The position numbers were made by a program, and so were the translations under genes. A DNA stretch of 64,000 bases from Microbacterium sp. SORGH_AS_0888 (GTDB lineage Bacteria; Actinomycetota; Actinomycetes; Actinomycetales; Microbacteriaceae), in assembly GCF_030818905.1 (NCBI RefSeq), contig NZ_JAUTAZ010000001.1, positions 3,162,001-3,226,000 of the forward strand. The letters are read 5' to 3'. Shown piece after piece: positions 15,580 through 22,741 of this stretch. Each line of letters opens with the position of its first letter. Within the stretch, counting starts at the first letter, position 1. The notes beneath the pieces were generated by a model. That model searched no databases and was not told where the DNA came from. It saw only the letters and a list, made by a program, of their open reading frames with translations.

Positions 15580-16806
15580 ATGACAACCGTGAGAAGCGAC
15601 GCGCAGTCAGTCGAAGAACAAGACGAGGACGAAACCGTACTCAACGAGGGAGAGCAGGAGAATCCGGAAGAAGTCGCGGCGCGTTTGCGTCGCCGTGCGC
15701 GTCGAAAAGAGGGTGTCTTCCGGTGGGTTGACAAGTCGACTCTCCACGTCGCCCGCGCCGTAGGACTCGTTGCGCTCTTCGTCGCCTTGCTCATGACCGG
15801 TCCTCTGTCCCTCGGCCTCACCTCCAACGTTGTGCTCACCGACTCCATGGCCGGTTCCATCGAACGTGGCGACATCTCTTTGACGAAGCACTTCAGTCAG
15901 TCTCACGACAAGCTCGACGTCGGTGAGGTGGCGCTCATCTCCAAGGATGGTCAGGTGCCGTACCTACACCGCGTGGTCGAGGTGAACGATGACAGCACCT
16001 ATACGACTCGTGGTGACGCCAACAACACCAACGACGTCTTCAAGGCCTCGAACACGGATATTCAAGGGGTTCACTGGAACAAGATCGGGCAACCGCTCGC
16101 CACCGTACTCGTGCTCTTCTCACTCAATTTCGGTTGGTGGGGTGAATTGTTCAAGGCGCTCTTCACGGCGAACTTCGCCTCTGTCGGAAGCCTTCTGCCG
16201 TTCGGTCCGTGGGGCCTCATCATCCTCGTGATGTTCGCGATCCTCACCTGGAGTCTGGTCCCATCGATCCTTGAGCGCATCGCCCGCCGTTCCCAGGAGC
16301 GCCAGCGAGAGACGATCGCTCGCCTACAGGCCACCGTCACCGTCCACGACACCGCCATCGGCTCACACGACGAGTCGCTGGATGACATTCAACCGGTCGT
16401 TGACGAGCTGAAGGAGGAGAAGGCGAGGAAGGCCGCTGAAGAGGCCGCGTTCCTTGAGCAACAGAAGACGGCGTGGGACAGCTTCGATCCGACGAAGCCG
16501 ATCTACGACGAGCCGGAGGAGTCACCGTTCTCCATGTTCGGTGGCTCTGATGATGTGCCGCTTCCGACCTTCGGGGAGCCCGACGACGCTCCGTTGCCGG
16601 TCTTCGACCTTGAGGACGACCACGAAGATGTGCATGCCTTCGTCGCTTCTGTGGCGGCACGCCACAACACCGTGCTCCCACCGTCCAGCGGCAGTCTCCG
16701 CACCGAACTGCCCGCGGTCGCATCATTGCGCGTTCACGAGACCGCACCCGCCAGAAACGAGCACAGTCTCTTCGACTTGGACGATTCGTTCCGTGTCGGT
16801 GATTGA
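15580..16806 (+). CDS. Second SipW-type signal peptidase, with long acidic C-terminal extension
   Basis: 408 residues. An acidic N-terminal arm, a membrane helix near 58-80, then the serine box VVLTDSMAGSIERGD, the YLHRVVEV box (His in place of Lys) and TTRGDANNTND with the aspartate. All three catalytic residues of the SipW/ER type are present. Another membrane segment lies near 208-230. It is followed by a coiled coil (RRSQERQRETIARL region) and a cytoplasmic acidic tail with two related SPFSMFGGSDD/PLPTFGEPDD-type units. The extension is absent from the enzyme at 5897, and the usual family length is about 180-250, so it may recruit a partner. The likely substrate is the product at 14625. 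Confidence 0.85.
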   Translation: MTTVRSDAQSVEEQDEDETVLNEGEQENPEEVAARLRRRARRKEGVFRWVDKSTLHVARAVGLVALFVALLMTGPLSLGLTSNVVLTDSMAGSIERGDISLTKHFSQSHDKLDVGEVALISKDGQVPYLHRVVEVNDDSTYTTRGDANNTNDVFKASNTDIQGVHWNKIGQPLATVLVLFSLNFGWWGELFKALFTANFASVGSLLPFGPWGLIILVMFAILTWSLVPSILERIARRSQERQRETIARLQATVTVHDTAIGSHDESLDDIQPVVDELKEEKARKAAEEAAFLEQQKTAWDSFDPTKPIYDEPEESPFSMFGGSDDVPLPTFGEPDDAPLPVFDLEDDHEDVHAFVASVAARHNTVLPPSSGSLRTELPAVASLRVHETAPARNEHSLFDLDDSFRVGD

Positions 16807-16818
16807 TATTCGTGCCAA

Positions 16819-16833
16819 GCAGTCGGTGTACGC
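16819..16833 (+). promoter_or_regulatory. Second leader element GCAGTCGGTGTACGC, copy 2
   Basis: Identical to 7496-7510 and preceded by GATATTCGT at 16805. It lies 15 nt before the ATG at 16849, just upstream of the ribosome site agagga. Confidence 0.5.
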
Positions 16834-16848
16834 ACAGAGGAGGCAATC

Positions 16849-17514
16849 ATGGTGAAGTACCACGAATCGGACGGCTACTACACGCGCTGTCGAGCAACGA
16901 TGATGGCCGGTCACGGCGTCACCGGTTGCCCGCTTGAGCTCGAAGGTGTCGAGGTGAAGCACTACATCGGCGCCGGAGGTGTGGCACGAGCCGGCGGTGG
17001 CAAGATCCGCCGCGCGGACGGCGAGGGCGGCTACCGCATCACCTCCGTGTCTCCCGCCGATGAGGAGACCGGCGAGTACTCCGTGTCGGGTCGCATCACC
17101 ACCGTCTACGGGAAGAACGACAAAGTCATACCGCTCAAGGACCGTGAGCGTCGCGCCCGTGCGGAGGCTCTACTGCCGCGCCTGTCCGCGTTCGAAGAGG
17201 AGGCCGTGGACGAAGCGTTCCTGAACCTTCAGGCACGTGTGGCAGACGGCATCGCCGCGTGGGATGCGCCGGAGGGAGCCGACTTCCGCGAGACCGCGAC
17301 CAGCGCCGCGTCGATGGCTGAGAAGGAGTTGTTCACGAGTGAATCCCTCGCTCTTCTCCTCACCGTCGCTACCCGCGAGAACGCTCCCCAAGAACTCCAC
17401 GGTGGCCTCGAGGCCGTCAAGCGAAGCATCACCGCCGACCCGAACCCCCGTGAGTTCATGATCCAAAAGGCAAGGGAGGCGAAACGAGACGATTCAAGCG
17501 CGGTAGCCGCGTGA
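16849..17514 (+). CDS. Hypothetical protein with diverged N-terminal H-C-C motif (member 3)
   Basis: 221 residues. The N-terminus VKYHESDGYYTRCRATMM, then GVTGCP, is a spread-out version of the H..G..C..CP tag of the proteins at 7534, 8349 and 18005. A Gly-rich linker and a beta-like domain follow (about 55-95), then a helical domain (about 100-215) with LPRLSAFEEEAVDEAFLNL. No catalytic motif is recognised. A terminator at 17527 closes the unit. The shared leader element also links it to the genes at 7534 and 18005. Confidence 0.65.
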   Translation: MVKYHESDGYYTRCRATMMAGHGVTGCPLELEGVEVKHYIGAGGVARAGGGKIRRADGEGGYRITSVSPADEETGEYSVSGRITTVYGKNDKVIPLKDRERRARAEALLPRLSAFEEEAVDEAFLNLQARVADGIAAWDAPEGADFRETATSAASMAEKELFTSESLALLLTVATRENAPQELHGGLEAVKRSITADPNPREFMIQKAREAKRDDSSAVAA

Positions 17515-17526
17515 CACTAGCCTAAG

Positions 17527-17560
17527 ACCCCCGCCGAATCTCGAGATAGGCGGGGGTTTT
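17527..17560 (+). terminator. Rho-independent terminator
   Basis: Stem ACCCCCGCC/GGCGGGGGT with a 13-nt loop and a TTTT tract. Confidence 0.8.
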
Positions 17561-17570
17561 CTCATGGGCG

Positions 17571-17579
17571 CGTTAGAAA
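17571..17579 (+). promoter_or_regulatory. Repeated leader motif CGTTAGAAA, copy 11
   Basis: Lies 10 nt after the terminator and ends 27 nt before the ATG at 17607. Confidence 0.6.
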
Positions 17580-17606
17580 AACTCCGTGAACCGTCAGGAG
17601 GTCATC

Positions 17607-17921
17607 ATGTCTACTACCGCCGAAACCCTACAAGCCGAACGAGCCGAAGTGCTGTCGCGTCTGGGTCGTCGCCAACGAACGGTCGTCGCGCTCGACCTCA
17701 TCTCGAAGGCGCTCTACCTCTTCTCCCTCGCCTCTGTATCTGCCGTCGTCATCCTCACAGGCGCACCACAAACGCTATGGGTTCTCGGACTCCTCGTCTT
17801 CGCCGTGCCGTACGTCCTCAGTGACGAGTTGACGCACCTCTTCTTCGGTCGTGCTCTGAACCGTGACCATGACCTCTTGCTGTCGCTTGAGGCGGAGGAG
17901 CTAGCGGCCCGCCACCGATAG
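17607..17921 (+). CDS. Two-pass membrane protein, 104 residues
   Basis: The ATG is preceded by caggaggtc, a strong ribosome site. Two hydrophobic segments lie at about residues 32-50 (ALYLFSLASVSAVVIL) and 56-72 (LWVLGLLVFAVPYVL), flanked by helical, charged ends. Both termini are probably cytoplasmic. No known family is recognised. It has its own terminator-to-leader unit and is followed by the leader of the gene at 18005. Confidence 0.65.
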   Translation: MSTTAETLQAERAEVLSRLGRRQRTVVALDLISKALYLFSLASVSAVVILTGAPQTLWVLGLLVFAVPYVLSDELTHLFFGRALNRDHDLLLSLEAEELAARHR

Positions 17922-17931
17922 TCCACGTGCG

Positions 17932-17973
17932 GCAGTCGGTGAACGCTCACTCGCCGGAGCCGCACGTTAGAGA
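17932..17973 (+). promoter_or_regulatory. Both leader elements together: GCAGTCGGTGAACGC then CGTTAGAGA
   Basis: The first element (17932-17946, one mismatch to the copies at 7496 and 16819) is followed 18 nt later by a CGTTAGAGA motif (17965-17973) that ends 31 nt before the ATG at 18005. This is the only place where the two elements occur together, again in front of a gene of the H..G..C..CP set. Confidence 0.55.
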
Positions 17974-18004
17974 GCTACCTACGACCTCGACACAGGAGAC
18001 AACC

Positions 18005-18637
18005 ATGAAGAAGTTTCACGTAAGCGCCAGTGGCAACCCCGAACCATGCACCGCGACGAAGCGCGCGTGCCCGCGTGGCGGCGAGGAGGCCCACTTCGCC
18101 TCGCAAAAAGACGCGGCGACAGCGGCCATCCAGGAACAGCTACGCACGACCGAAACCCGCATCGCCGAACTCGACAAGGAGCACAAGGAGGTGCAGACGA
18201 GAGTGCGCATCCAAGAAGCACGTGTGCGGTTCCTCGAAGACGGACACTCAGCACGAGAGTTGCATGAGCGTGAGTTGTTTGCCGAGTCCGCACCGCTTGA
18301 GCTGCGCGAGCACTTCTACTCCGACTCGCCGTTCAACTGGGATTGGAGCGAGACCTTCAACGCCTCCGGCGCAACTCACGCCCTCATCACCGCGGAACAC
18401 GGCCAGGGACGAAGCGCCGCGAAGGATGCAGCGCTACATGCACGTCTAGGTCACAGGGGTCGTCAGGATGGCAAGCCGCCCCTACTCGACTCCGTGACCC
18501 GCATCGCCCGTCCTGACTTCGTGAACGATAACGAGTGGCAAGACTCCGATGAGCGGGCTGTGATGGCGACCCACCTGCCGAACGCCCTCGCGCGGATCGA
18601 GAAAGAGGTAGCGGTAGGAAACACCACCGCTGCTTGA
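18005..18637 (+). CDS. Hypothetical protein with N-terminal H-G-C-C-H motif (member 4)
   Basis: 210 residues. The N-terminus KKFHVSASGNPEPCTATKRAC, then P, then EAHF, is a full form of the tag. A long charged helix or coiled coil follows (about 45-95, with IAELDKEHKEVQTRVRIQEA), then a region with WDWSETF and a C-terminal helical part. The ATG has caggag upstream. A terminator follows at 18660. Apart from the tag it is unrelated to members 1-3, which supports the idea of a mobile N-terminal module. Confidence 0.7.
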   Translation: MKKFHVSASGNPEPCTATKRACPRGGEEAHFASQKDAATAAIQEQLRTTETRIAELDKEHKEVQTRVRIQEARVRFLEDGHSARELHERELFAESAPLELREHFYSDSPFNWDWSETFNASGATHALITAEHGQGRSAAKDAALHARLGHRGRQDGKPPLLDSVTRIARPDFVNDNEWQDSDERAVMATHLPNALARIEKEVAVGNTTAA

Positions 18638-18659
18638 GTGAATAGCCCGAAGGAGACAT

Positions 18660-18692
18660 AGCCCCCGATGAGCCAAACCATCGGGGGCTTTC
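18660..18692 (+). terminator. Rho-independent terminator
   Basis: A perfect stem AGCCCCCGATG/CATCGGGGGCT with an 8-nt loop, then TTTCC. Confidence 0.8.
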
Positions 18693-18860
18693 CTATGGGT
18701 GTGGACGGCGCTGGATTCGAGTCTGCACGCACTACTCGTCGTGAGCGCATCGACAACATCATCACTGCATTCAGGACGGGAGAGTGTCACTGGTGAATGT
18801 GTCACACGTCCCCGAAACGACACCGTTGGAAGCACTCTCAAACGAATCTCGGTTTTCGAG

Positions 18861-18888
18861 TTGACTCTTCAAAGAGTCCGAATAACGT
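18861..18888 (+). promoter_or_regulatory. Sigma70-type promoter with near-palindromic spacer
   Basis: TTGACT (18861-18866), 16-nt spacer, TAACGT (18883-18888). The sequence GACTCTT-ca-AAGAGTC overlaps the -35 element and spacer and would suit a dimeric repressor. The gene start is 45 nt downstream with a ribosome site. Confidence 0.65.
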
Positions 18889-18933
18889 TCCTTCCACCAA
18901 CAACCGCTTCACCACTCAAACGAAGGAAAGATC

Positions 18934-19209
18934 ATGGCCGACGCCACGAAGACCGCCCCGAAGACCGCCGCCACCGACGTCAAGGACGAGACCGTGAACA
19001 CCGCGACCGAGGAGCAGACGAACTCCCGCGAGGACGCGCGCGCCGCGATCGGTCTGCTCCGGTACAAGCTGGCAGAACTCGAACGTGACTCGAAGCGGAG
19101 TCGTCCGTATCTCTCGAAGAACAAGGACGAGGCCGCGAAGAAGTTCACCGCCGCCGTCGCCTCCGTGGTCGACTTCGCGCAGTTCCTCGACAAGGAGCCT
19201 TCGCACTGA
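18934..19209 (+). CDS. Small Lys/Ala-rich helical protein, 91 residues
   Basis: The N-terminal 35 residues are low-complexity (Ala, Thr, Lys, Asp). The rest is a helical domain with RAAIGLLRYKLAELERD and KFTAAVASVVDFAQFLDKE. Charged and soluble; cgaaggaaag before the ATG is a good ribosome site. It has its own promoter and a perfect terminator at 19234, so it is monocistronic and probably well expressed. It might be a nucleoid- or nucleic acid-associated protein, but this is only inferred from composition. Confidence 0.65.
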   Translation: MADATKTAPKTAATDVKDETVNTATEEQTNSREDARAAIGLLRYKLAELERDSKRSRPYLSKNKDEAAKKFTAAVASVVDFAQFLDKEPSH

Positions 19210-19233
19210 TCGCACCCGCGATGCGAAGCACGT

Positions 19234-19270
19234 AAGCCCCCGAAGACCTCACATCTTCGGGGGCTTCGTC
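19234..19270 (+). terminator. Rho-independent terminator
   Basis: Stem AAGCCCCCGAAGA/TCTTCGGGGGCTT with a 7-nt loop; weak T tract. Confidence 0.75.
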
Positions 19271-19296
19271 GTTCTCGGACGAATCAAGAAAGCGCG

Positions 19297-19324
19297 TTGA
19301 CTCTCCTAGAGAGCCAAATACGGT
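19297..19324 (+). promoter_or_regulatory. Promoter of a leaderless mRNA
   Basis: TTGACT, 16-nt spacer containing CTCTCctaGAGAG, TACGGT, then 7 nt to the ATG at 19332. The expected transcription start coincides with the ATG, and no ribosome site is present. Confidence 0.7.
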
Positions 19325-19331
19325 TCCATCC

Positions 19332-19517
19332 ATGAACATCACCGCGAAAGGTGCCCGCGTGCGCCTCATCTCGACCACCGACGAGTTCACCCGACTCCGT
19401 GAAGGAGACGAAGGAACCATCGAGTACGTCGATGACATTGACACCATCCACGTCAAGTGGGACAACGGCGCTACTCTCGGGCTCGTCCCCGGAGAAGACC
19501 GGTTCGTGGTGCTCTGA
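19332..19517 (+). CDS. DUF4314-like small protein
   Basis: 61 residues, beta-rich. The pattern RVRLISTTDEFTRLREGDEG, then GTIEYVDDIDTIHVKWDNG, then DRFVVL, matches my recollection of DUF4314, a small SH3-like domain frequent on phages and conjugative elements of Gram-positive bacteria. The start follows a sigma70-type promoter by 7 nt, so translation is probably leaderless. It converges with the DUF4062 gene. The exact function of the family is unknown to me. Confidence 0.7.
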   Translation: MNITAKGARVRLISTTDEFTRLREGDEGTIEYVDDIDTIHVKWDNGATLGLVPGEDRFVVL

Positions 19518-19578
19518 GTCGACCAGCTCACTCTGAACGGTGCGTCATAACTCTACGACCACGGAAGCCGCGAACGCA

Positions 19579-20673
19579 TCATCTTTCGTCAGTCGCTACC
19601 GATGATCGCTTCGCTCTCGCGGGTTCCGCAGAGGCGTCGTTCGCGTTGTGTGGGATTGCTCGCAAACCCACCAGATAGGCATCACCAGCTGGAGTCAATC
19701 GCCAGTAGACAGACTTATCGCTGACGGTTCTCTTCTTCGTGCCGGTAGCGATAATGCCGAGGGCGCGGAGCTGCACAATGATCGAGCCCCAGGATCGATC
19801 CGAGATGAGTACGGTCTCGTTCGTCCATTCTTCCTCCCACCCGCCGTCTTCTTCCTCCTGTAGGTCCCGAAGGATGTGACTCTCTAGCGTGCTTCGCAAC
19901 GTGGGTTCCGGAGCCTCATCGATCATGAACGGACCTATTACCTCGACTATCTCGTCCCAGGTGTAGTCCATAGTGCCGTCCTCATCCACTGTTCGGTAAG
20001 AATGAGGGTCGCGTCCACGATGTGTGATGGCAAGCGAGACCACCTCTGAACCATGGGCGAAGGTGGTGTCGATTTGTTCGGACAGGCCCGCCTTCTCCTC
20101 CACCGCCCGCTTCTCGAACTCGGCAATCGTCGCTTTGAGTTCGGCAAGTTCCGTTCTGGTCTCGGGGGTCATCGCCTCGTCGCCGCGCACCCAACCAGGG
20201 CGCGGGTTGTTCTTTATGAGGTGAATCAAGCCGCGAGTGACCTTCGAGCCAAGGTCTTCCGCGTTCTTCCAGTCGCGCGTCATCTTGCGCTGCACTTTGG
20301 CCTGGAACTCCGCTAGCTTCTTCGCGGCAGCGTCGTCTCTGTCCGTCTTGCCAACTGGGATGGCGTCAGCGTCCGCAGGAACGAACCCCATGACGGGAAT
20401 GCCAAGCTCGATGGCGTAGTCGTACTCCTTCTCGGTGTAGCTCACGCCCTCTTCGGTCGTAGAGCCGTAACGACCACCGAGGATCACGAGGTAGTAGTCG
20501 CTCTGCGCGATCACGCCCTGAATCAGGGTCCACTGGTCCGTGTTGCCCGCAGGGAACAGTTCCATGCCAGCGGGGAGGCAGTCCATCTCAAGTAAAGCCT
20601 GCGTAACCTCGCGCCGCTCATCTATGAGGTCGGTGAATGTCGAACTGATGAAGACCTGGTAGCGCCGATCCAT
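19579..20673 (-). CDS. DUF4062 domain protein, possible defence effector
   Basis: 364 residues on the minus strand amid plus-strand genes. The N-terminal domain starts RYQVFISSTFTDLIDERREV and continues with a TIR-like alternation of strands and helices (YYLVILGGRYGSTTEEG, PVMGFV), as in DUF4062. That domain is structurally related to TIR and nucleoside deoxyribosyltransferase folds and is often found in immune-type proteins. The middle is helical and coiled (about 170-210). The C-terminus (about 280-345) resembles a winged helix (SIIVQLRALGII, YWRLTPAGDAYLV). No leader motif precedes it. Together with the neighbour at 20717 it may be a small cargo module; effector activity is an inference. 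Confidence 0.7.
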   Translation of the reverse strand: MDRRYQVFISSTFTDLIDERREVTQALLEMDCLPAGMELFPAGNTDQWTLIQGVIAQSDYYLVILGGRYGSTTEEGVSYTEKEYDYAIELGIPVMGFVPADADAIPVGKTDRDDAAAKKLAEFQAKVQRKMTRDWKNAEDLGSKVTRGLIHLIKNNPRPGWVRGDEAMTPETRTELAELKATIAEFEKRAVEEKAGLSEQIDTTFAHGSEVVSLAITHRGRDPHSYRTVDEDGTMDYTWDEIVEVIGPFMIDEAPEPTLRSTLESHILRDLQEEEDGGWEEEWTNETVLISDRSWGSIIVQLRALGIIATGTKKRTVSDKSVYWRLTPAGDAYLVGLRAIPHNANDASAEPARAKRSSVATDER

Positions 20674-20716
20674 AGGCGAACACTACCGAAGCCGCCATCG
20701 CCCGGCTCGACGTGAC

Positions 20717-21019
20717 TCAGCCGCGGGGGAGTGTCACGTCACCGCGATAGAGGTCGCCTTCGACGTGCGACACCTTCTCTCCCGTAGGAGACACACCGAC
20801 CCACACGTAGTCGCCCTCGCGGTAGCTGATCGCCCACCCCGCTTTGTGGAGGGCGTCCGCGAGAGTTTCGTCCGCGCCTCCTGGGAAGAATGCGTCACCG
20901 GAAGACGGCGGCTCGAACGAGTCGAGTATCCGCTTGAGGGTGTCCATGTCTTGAGGCTTCTCCTCGACAATGCGAGCAAGCGTCCTGTCGTAAGCGTCCC
21001 AATATGGGTCAAGTGCCAT
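20717..21019 (-). CDS. Hypothetical protein upstream of the DUF4062 gene
   Basis: 100 residues from the ATG of MALDPYWDAYDRTL; the frame runs 12 codons further upstream without better support. Acidic and soluble, with a central helical part and a beta-type C-terminus (AISYREGDYVWVGVSPTG, VEGDLYRGDVTL). It lies 43 nt upstream of the DUF4062 gene on the same strand and is probably co-transcribed, so it could be an immunity or partner protein. No family is recognised. Confidence 0.6.
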   Translation of the reverse strand: MALDPYWDAYDRTLARIVEEKPQDMDTLKRILDSFEPPSSGDAFFPGGADETLADALHKAGWAISYREGDYVWVGVSPTGEKVSHVEGDLYRGDVTLPRG

Positions 21020-21200
21020 GAACTTAAACCGTAACCGGCGCTCGATAAGTCTCAAACTCCTGCGTTATATGGCTGGTTCGTCACCGCTGCGGGTCTCGGA
21101 CTCTCTCTCGTTCATCTCGCACGGTACGTCGTATTCGCTACCCGCCGCGGGAGAGCGACAGCAGCAACGCCGACCGGCGAGTCAGGTTTCGTGCAGCGCT

Positions 21201-21209
21201 CGTTAGAGA
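21201..21209 (+). promoter_or_regulatory. Repeated leader motif CGTTAGAGA, copy 13 (last)
   Basis: Ends 32 nt before the ATG at 21242; GGTTTC lies 10 nt upstream, as in copy 8. No copy occurs to the right of this point. Confidence 0.6.
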
Positions 21210-21241
21210 GGTCTACGACGACACCACACGGGGAGAACACC

Positions 21242-22249
21242 ATGAGCAACGAGAACCAGAGCTTCGATCTAGAGAAGTTGATCGAAGACGAAAAGCAACA
21301 GAAGAGCAAGGAAAACTCGTTTCTTGGTAAGCGGGCTAAGAAGGTCAAGAAGAACCGCCTCGCGCTCATCATTCCCGCCGGAACAATCGCGGTAGCTCTC
21401 GTGGTCGGCCTCGCGGTCTATGACCCGTTCGCACAGAACTTCCGCGGCACCGGTGAGGCACCCGTGGAAACGAGCGACGTAGAGCATGGTGAGCCGGTGC
21501 CCTACGAGTGGTGGGAGACCGGTGATTCGGTCTTCCCTACCGAGGTCGCAGAGTGGAGCACTCGTGAAGCACCGGTAGCGCCGGTCATCGGTAGCGGTGA
21601 CGGTCGCTTCACCGAAACCGACGCTGTGAGCGCCGTGCGCGCGGAAGCGGGAAAGACCCTCGTCGGTACCAACACAGACTTCGCCGCCACTGTGCTCCCG
21701 TCTCGTGAGGCAGGTTTCACCGACGACGTGACGAAGGCCACCGTCGAAGACGGTTCGCCCAACTTCGCGTTCTCCTTCTGGACGCGCGAAGGTTTCCTCG
21801 CGGAGTTCGCTGTGATGCTTAACAGGCTCACCAACCCCCGCTTCGGTGGCTGGCAGGCCGCGTCAGAGGATGCCGCCACCGACGCCACGAAAGCAACCCT
21901 CGCGGACTTGTTCACGAGCGATTGGCTGACGGCGAACGGTGCAGAGGCGCTGCCGATCCTCACGACCGCCAAAGCTCCGGTCGAAGCAAACTACCTGCCG
22001 ACCGGAGGTACGCGATGGGTGGGGTCCATAGATGACGGTTCCGAGAACGTCGTGCTCACCTATGACCCTGATCGCGGAGGTTACGTCGTGGACTTCTCGG
22101 CACAGGTGACCTACAGCGCGTGGCAGGAGGACAAAACTGTGGCGACCGCCAAAGGCACGTTGACCCTCAAGCTCGTGCCGAACTACGCCGGAGCGAACTC
22201 AGAATCAGCGAACCGCGTGCTCATTACGGAAGCATCACTTTCGCTGTAA
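21242..22249 (+). CDS. Membrane-anchored extracytoplasmic protein
   Basis: 335 residues. A charged, Lys-rich cytoplasmic arm of about 50 residues (KKVKKNRLALII at its end) leads into one transmembrane helix (about 38-60), followed by a large outer domain. The outer part has a Trp-rich linker (VPYEWWETG, VAEWSTREAP) and a mixed alpha/beta domain ending LTLKLVPNYAGANSES. Single-pass type II topology and a C-terminal domain of about 275 residues recall accessory proteins of conjugation or surface assembly systems (TcpC- or VirB8-like), but I see no decisive motif. It has the standard leader motif and ggggaga ribosome site. Confidence 0.6.
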   Translation: MSNENQSFDLEKLIEDEKQQKSKENSFLGKRAKKVKKNRLALIIPAGTIAVALVVGLAVYDPFAQNFRGTGEAPVETSDVEHGEPVPYEWWETGDSVFPTEVAEWSTREAPVAPVIGSGDGRFTETDAVSAVRAEAGKTLVGTNTDFAATVLPSREAGFTDDVTKATVEDGSPNFAFSFWTREGFLAEFAVMLNRLTNPRFGGWQAASEDAATDATKATLADLFTSDWLTANGAEALPILTTAKAPVEANYLPTGGTRWVGSIDDGSENVVLTYDPDRGGYVVDFSAQVTYSAWQEDKTVATAKGTLTLKLVPNYAGANSESANRVLITEASLSL

Positions 22250-22282
22250 GCCGTCGAAGCTAAACAAATCTCGTAGAGCACG

Positions 22283-22310
22283 TTGACTCTTCGAAGAGTC
22301 CCATTACGGT
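22283..22310 (+). promoter_or_regulatory. Promoter of a leaderless mRNA with perfect 16-bp palindrome
   Basis: TTGACT, 16-nt spacer, TACGGT, 7 nt, ATG at 22318. GACTCTTCGAAGAGTC (22285-22300) is a perfect palindrome covering part of the -35 box and most of the spacer, a strong operator candidate. Confidence 0.7.
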
Positions 22311-22317
22311 TCCATCC

Positions 22318-22611
22318 ATGAAAAAGACTGACGCGCTCGCGACCATCGCATCGTTCACCACGGATAGCGCCTACTACGGCGAGTTCGGGTTCATGAAGAG
22401 CGAACACGGTGAAGAGGTGGCGGAGATTCTTTGGCACCGTGAGCACGGTACGCGACTCGACATGTTTCTCTGCGGGGCTCTCGGTCAGGCAATTCGTGCC
22501 TATACCGCTCAAGAGTGGGCCTACGACCCGTGCGAGGCGCCGCGTCGTCAGGCGTGGATCGAACTTCTTCGAGAGAAGCTACCGCGCACTATGGAACTCC
22601 TCGAAGGCTGA
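22318..22611 (+). CDS. Small hypothetical protein, possibly distant Trp-motif member
   Basis: 97 residues, acidic, helical. The C-terminal part AIRAYTAQEWAYDPCEAPRR followed by the helix WIELLREKL resembles the (Y)..xEW..loop..helix pattern of the small paralogues at 9619-14264, but the match is weak. Expressed from a palindrome-controlled leaderless promoter. A terminator-like hairpin follows. Function unknown. Confidence 0.6.
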   Translation: MKKTDALATIASFTTDSAYYGEFGFMKSEHGEEVAEILWHREHGTRLDMFLCGALGQAIRAYTAQEWAYDPCEAPRRQAWIELLREKLPRTMELLEG

Positions 22612-22661
22612 TCCGCGAGGGTGTGACACATAAGCAACTGGAGTCGAAACTCGAACAATCG

Positions 22662-22708
22662 GAAAGACAGCCTGGCGCCATAAGTCGGCGCGAGGCTGTC
22701 TTTCTTCG
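22662..22708 (+). terminator. Rho-independent terminator
   Basis: Stem GAAAGACAGCCT/AGGCTGTCTTTC with a nested GGCGCC/GGCGC pairing, ending in TTTCTTCG. Confidence 0.75.
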
Positions 22709-22741
22709 TATACTCCGCGCGCGTTCAAGGACGGCTGACTA

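Noticed and set aside
3693..16810. Recurrent GATATT hexamers in leaders of the left region
   Set aside because: Positions relative to genes vary and some copies are inside coding regions; too short to call an element on its own.
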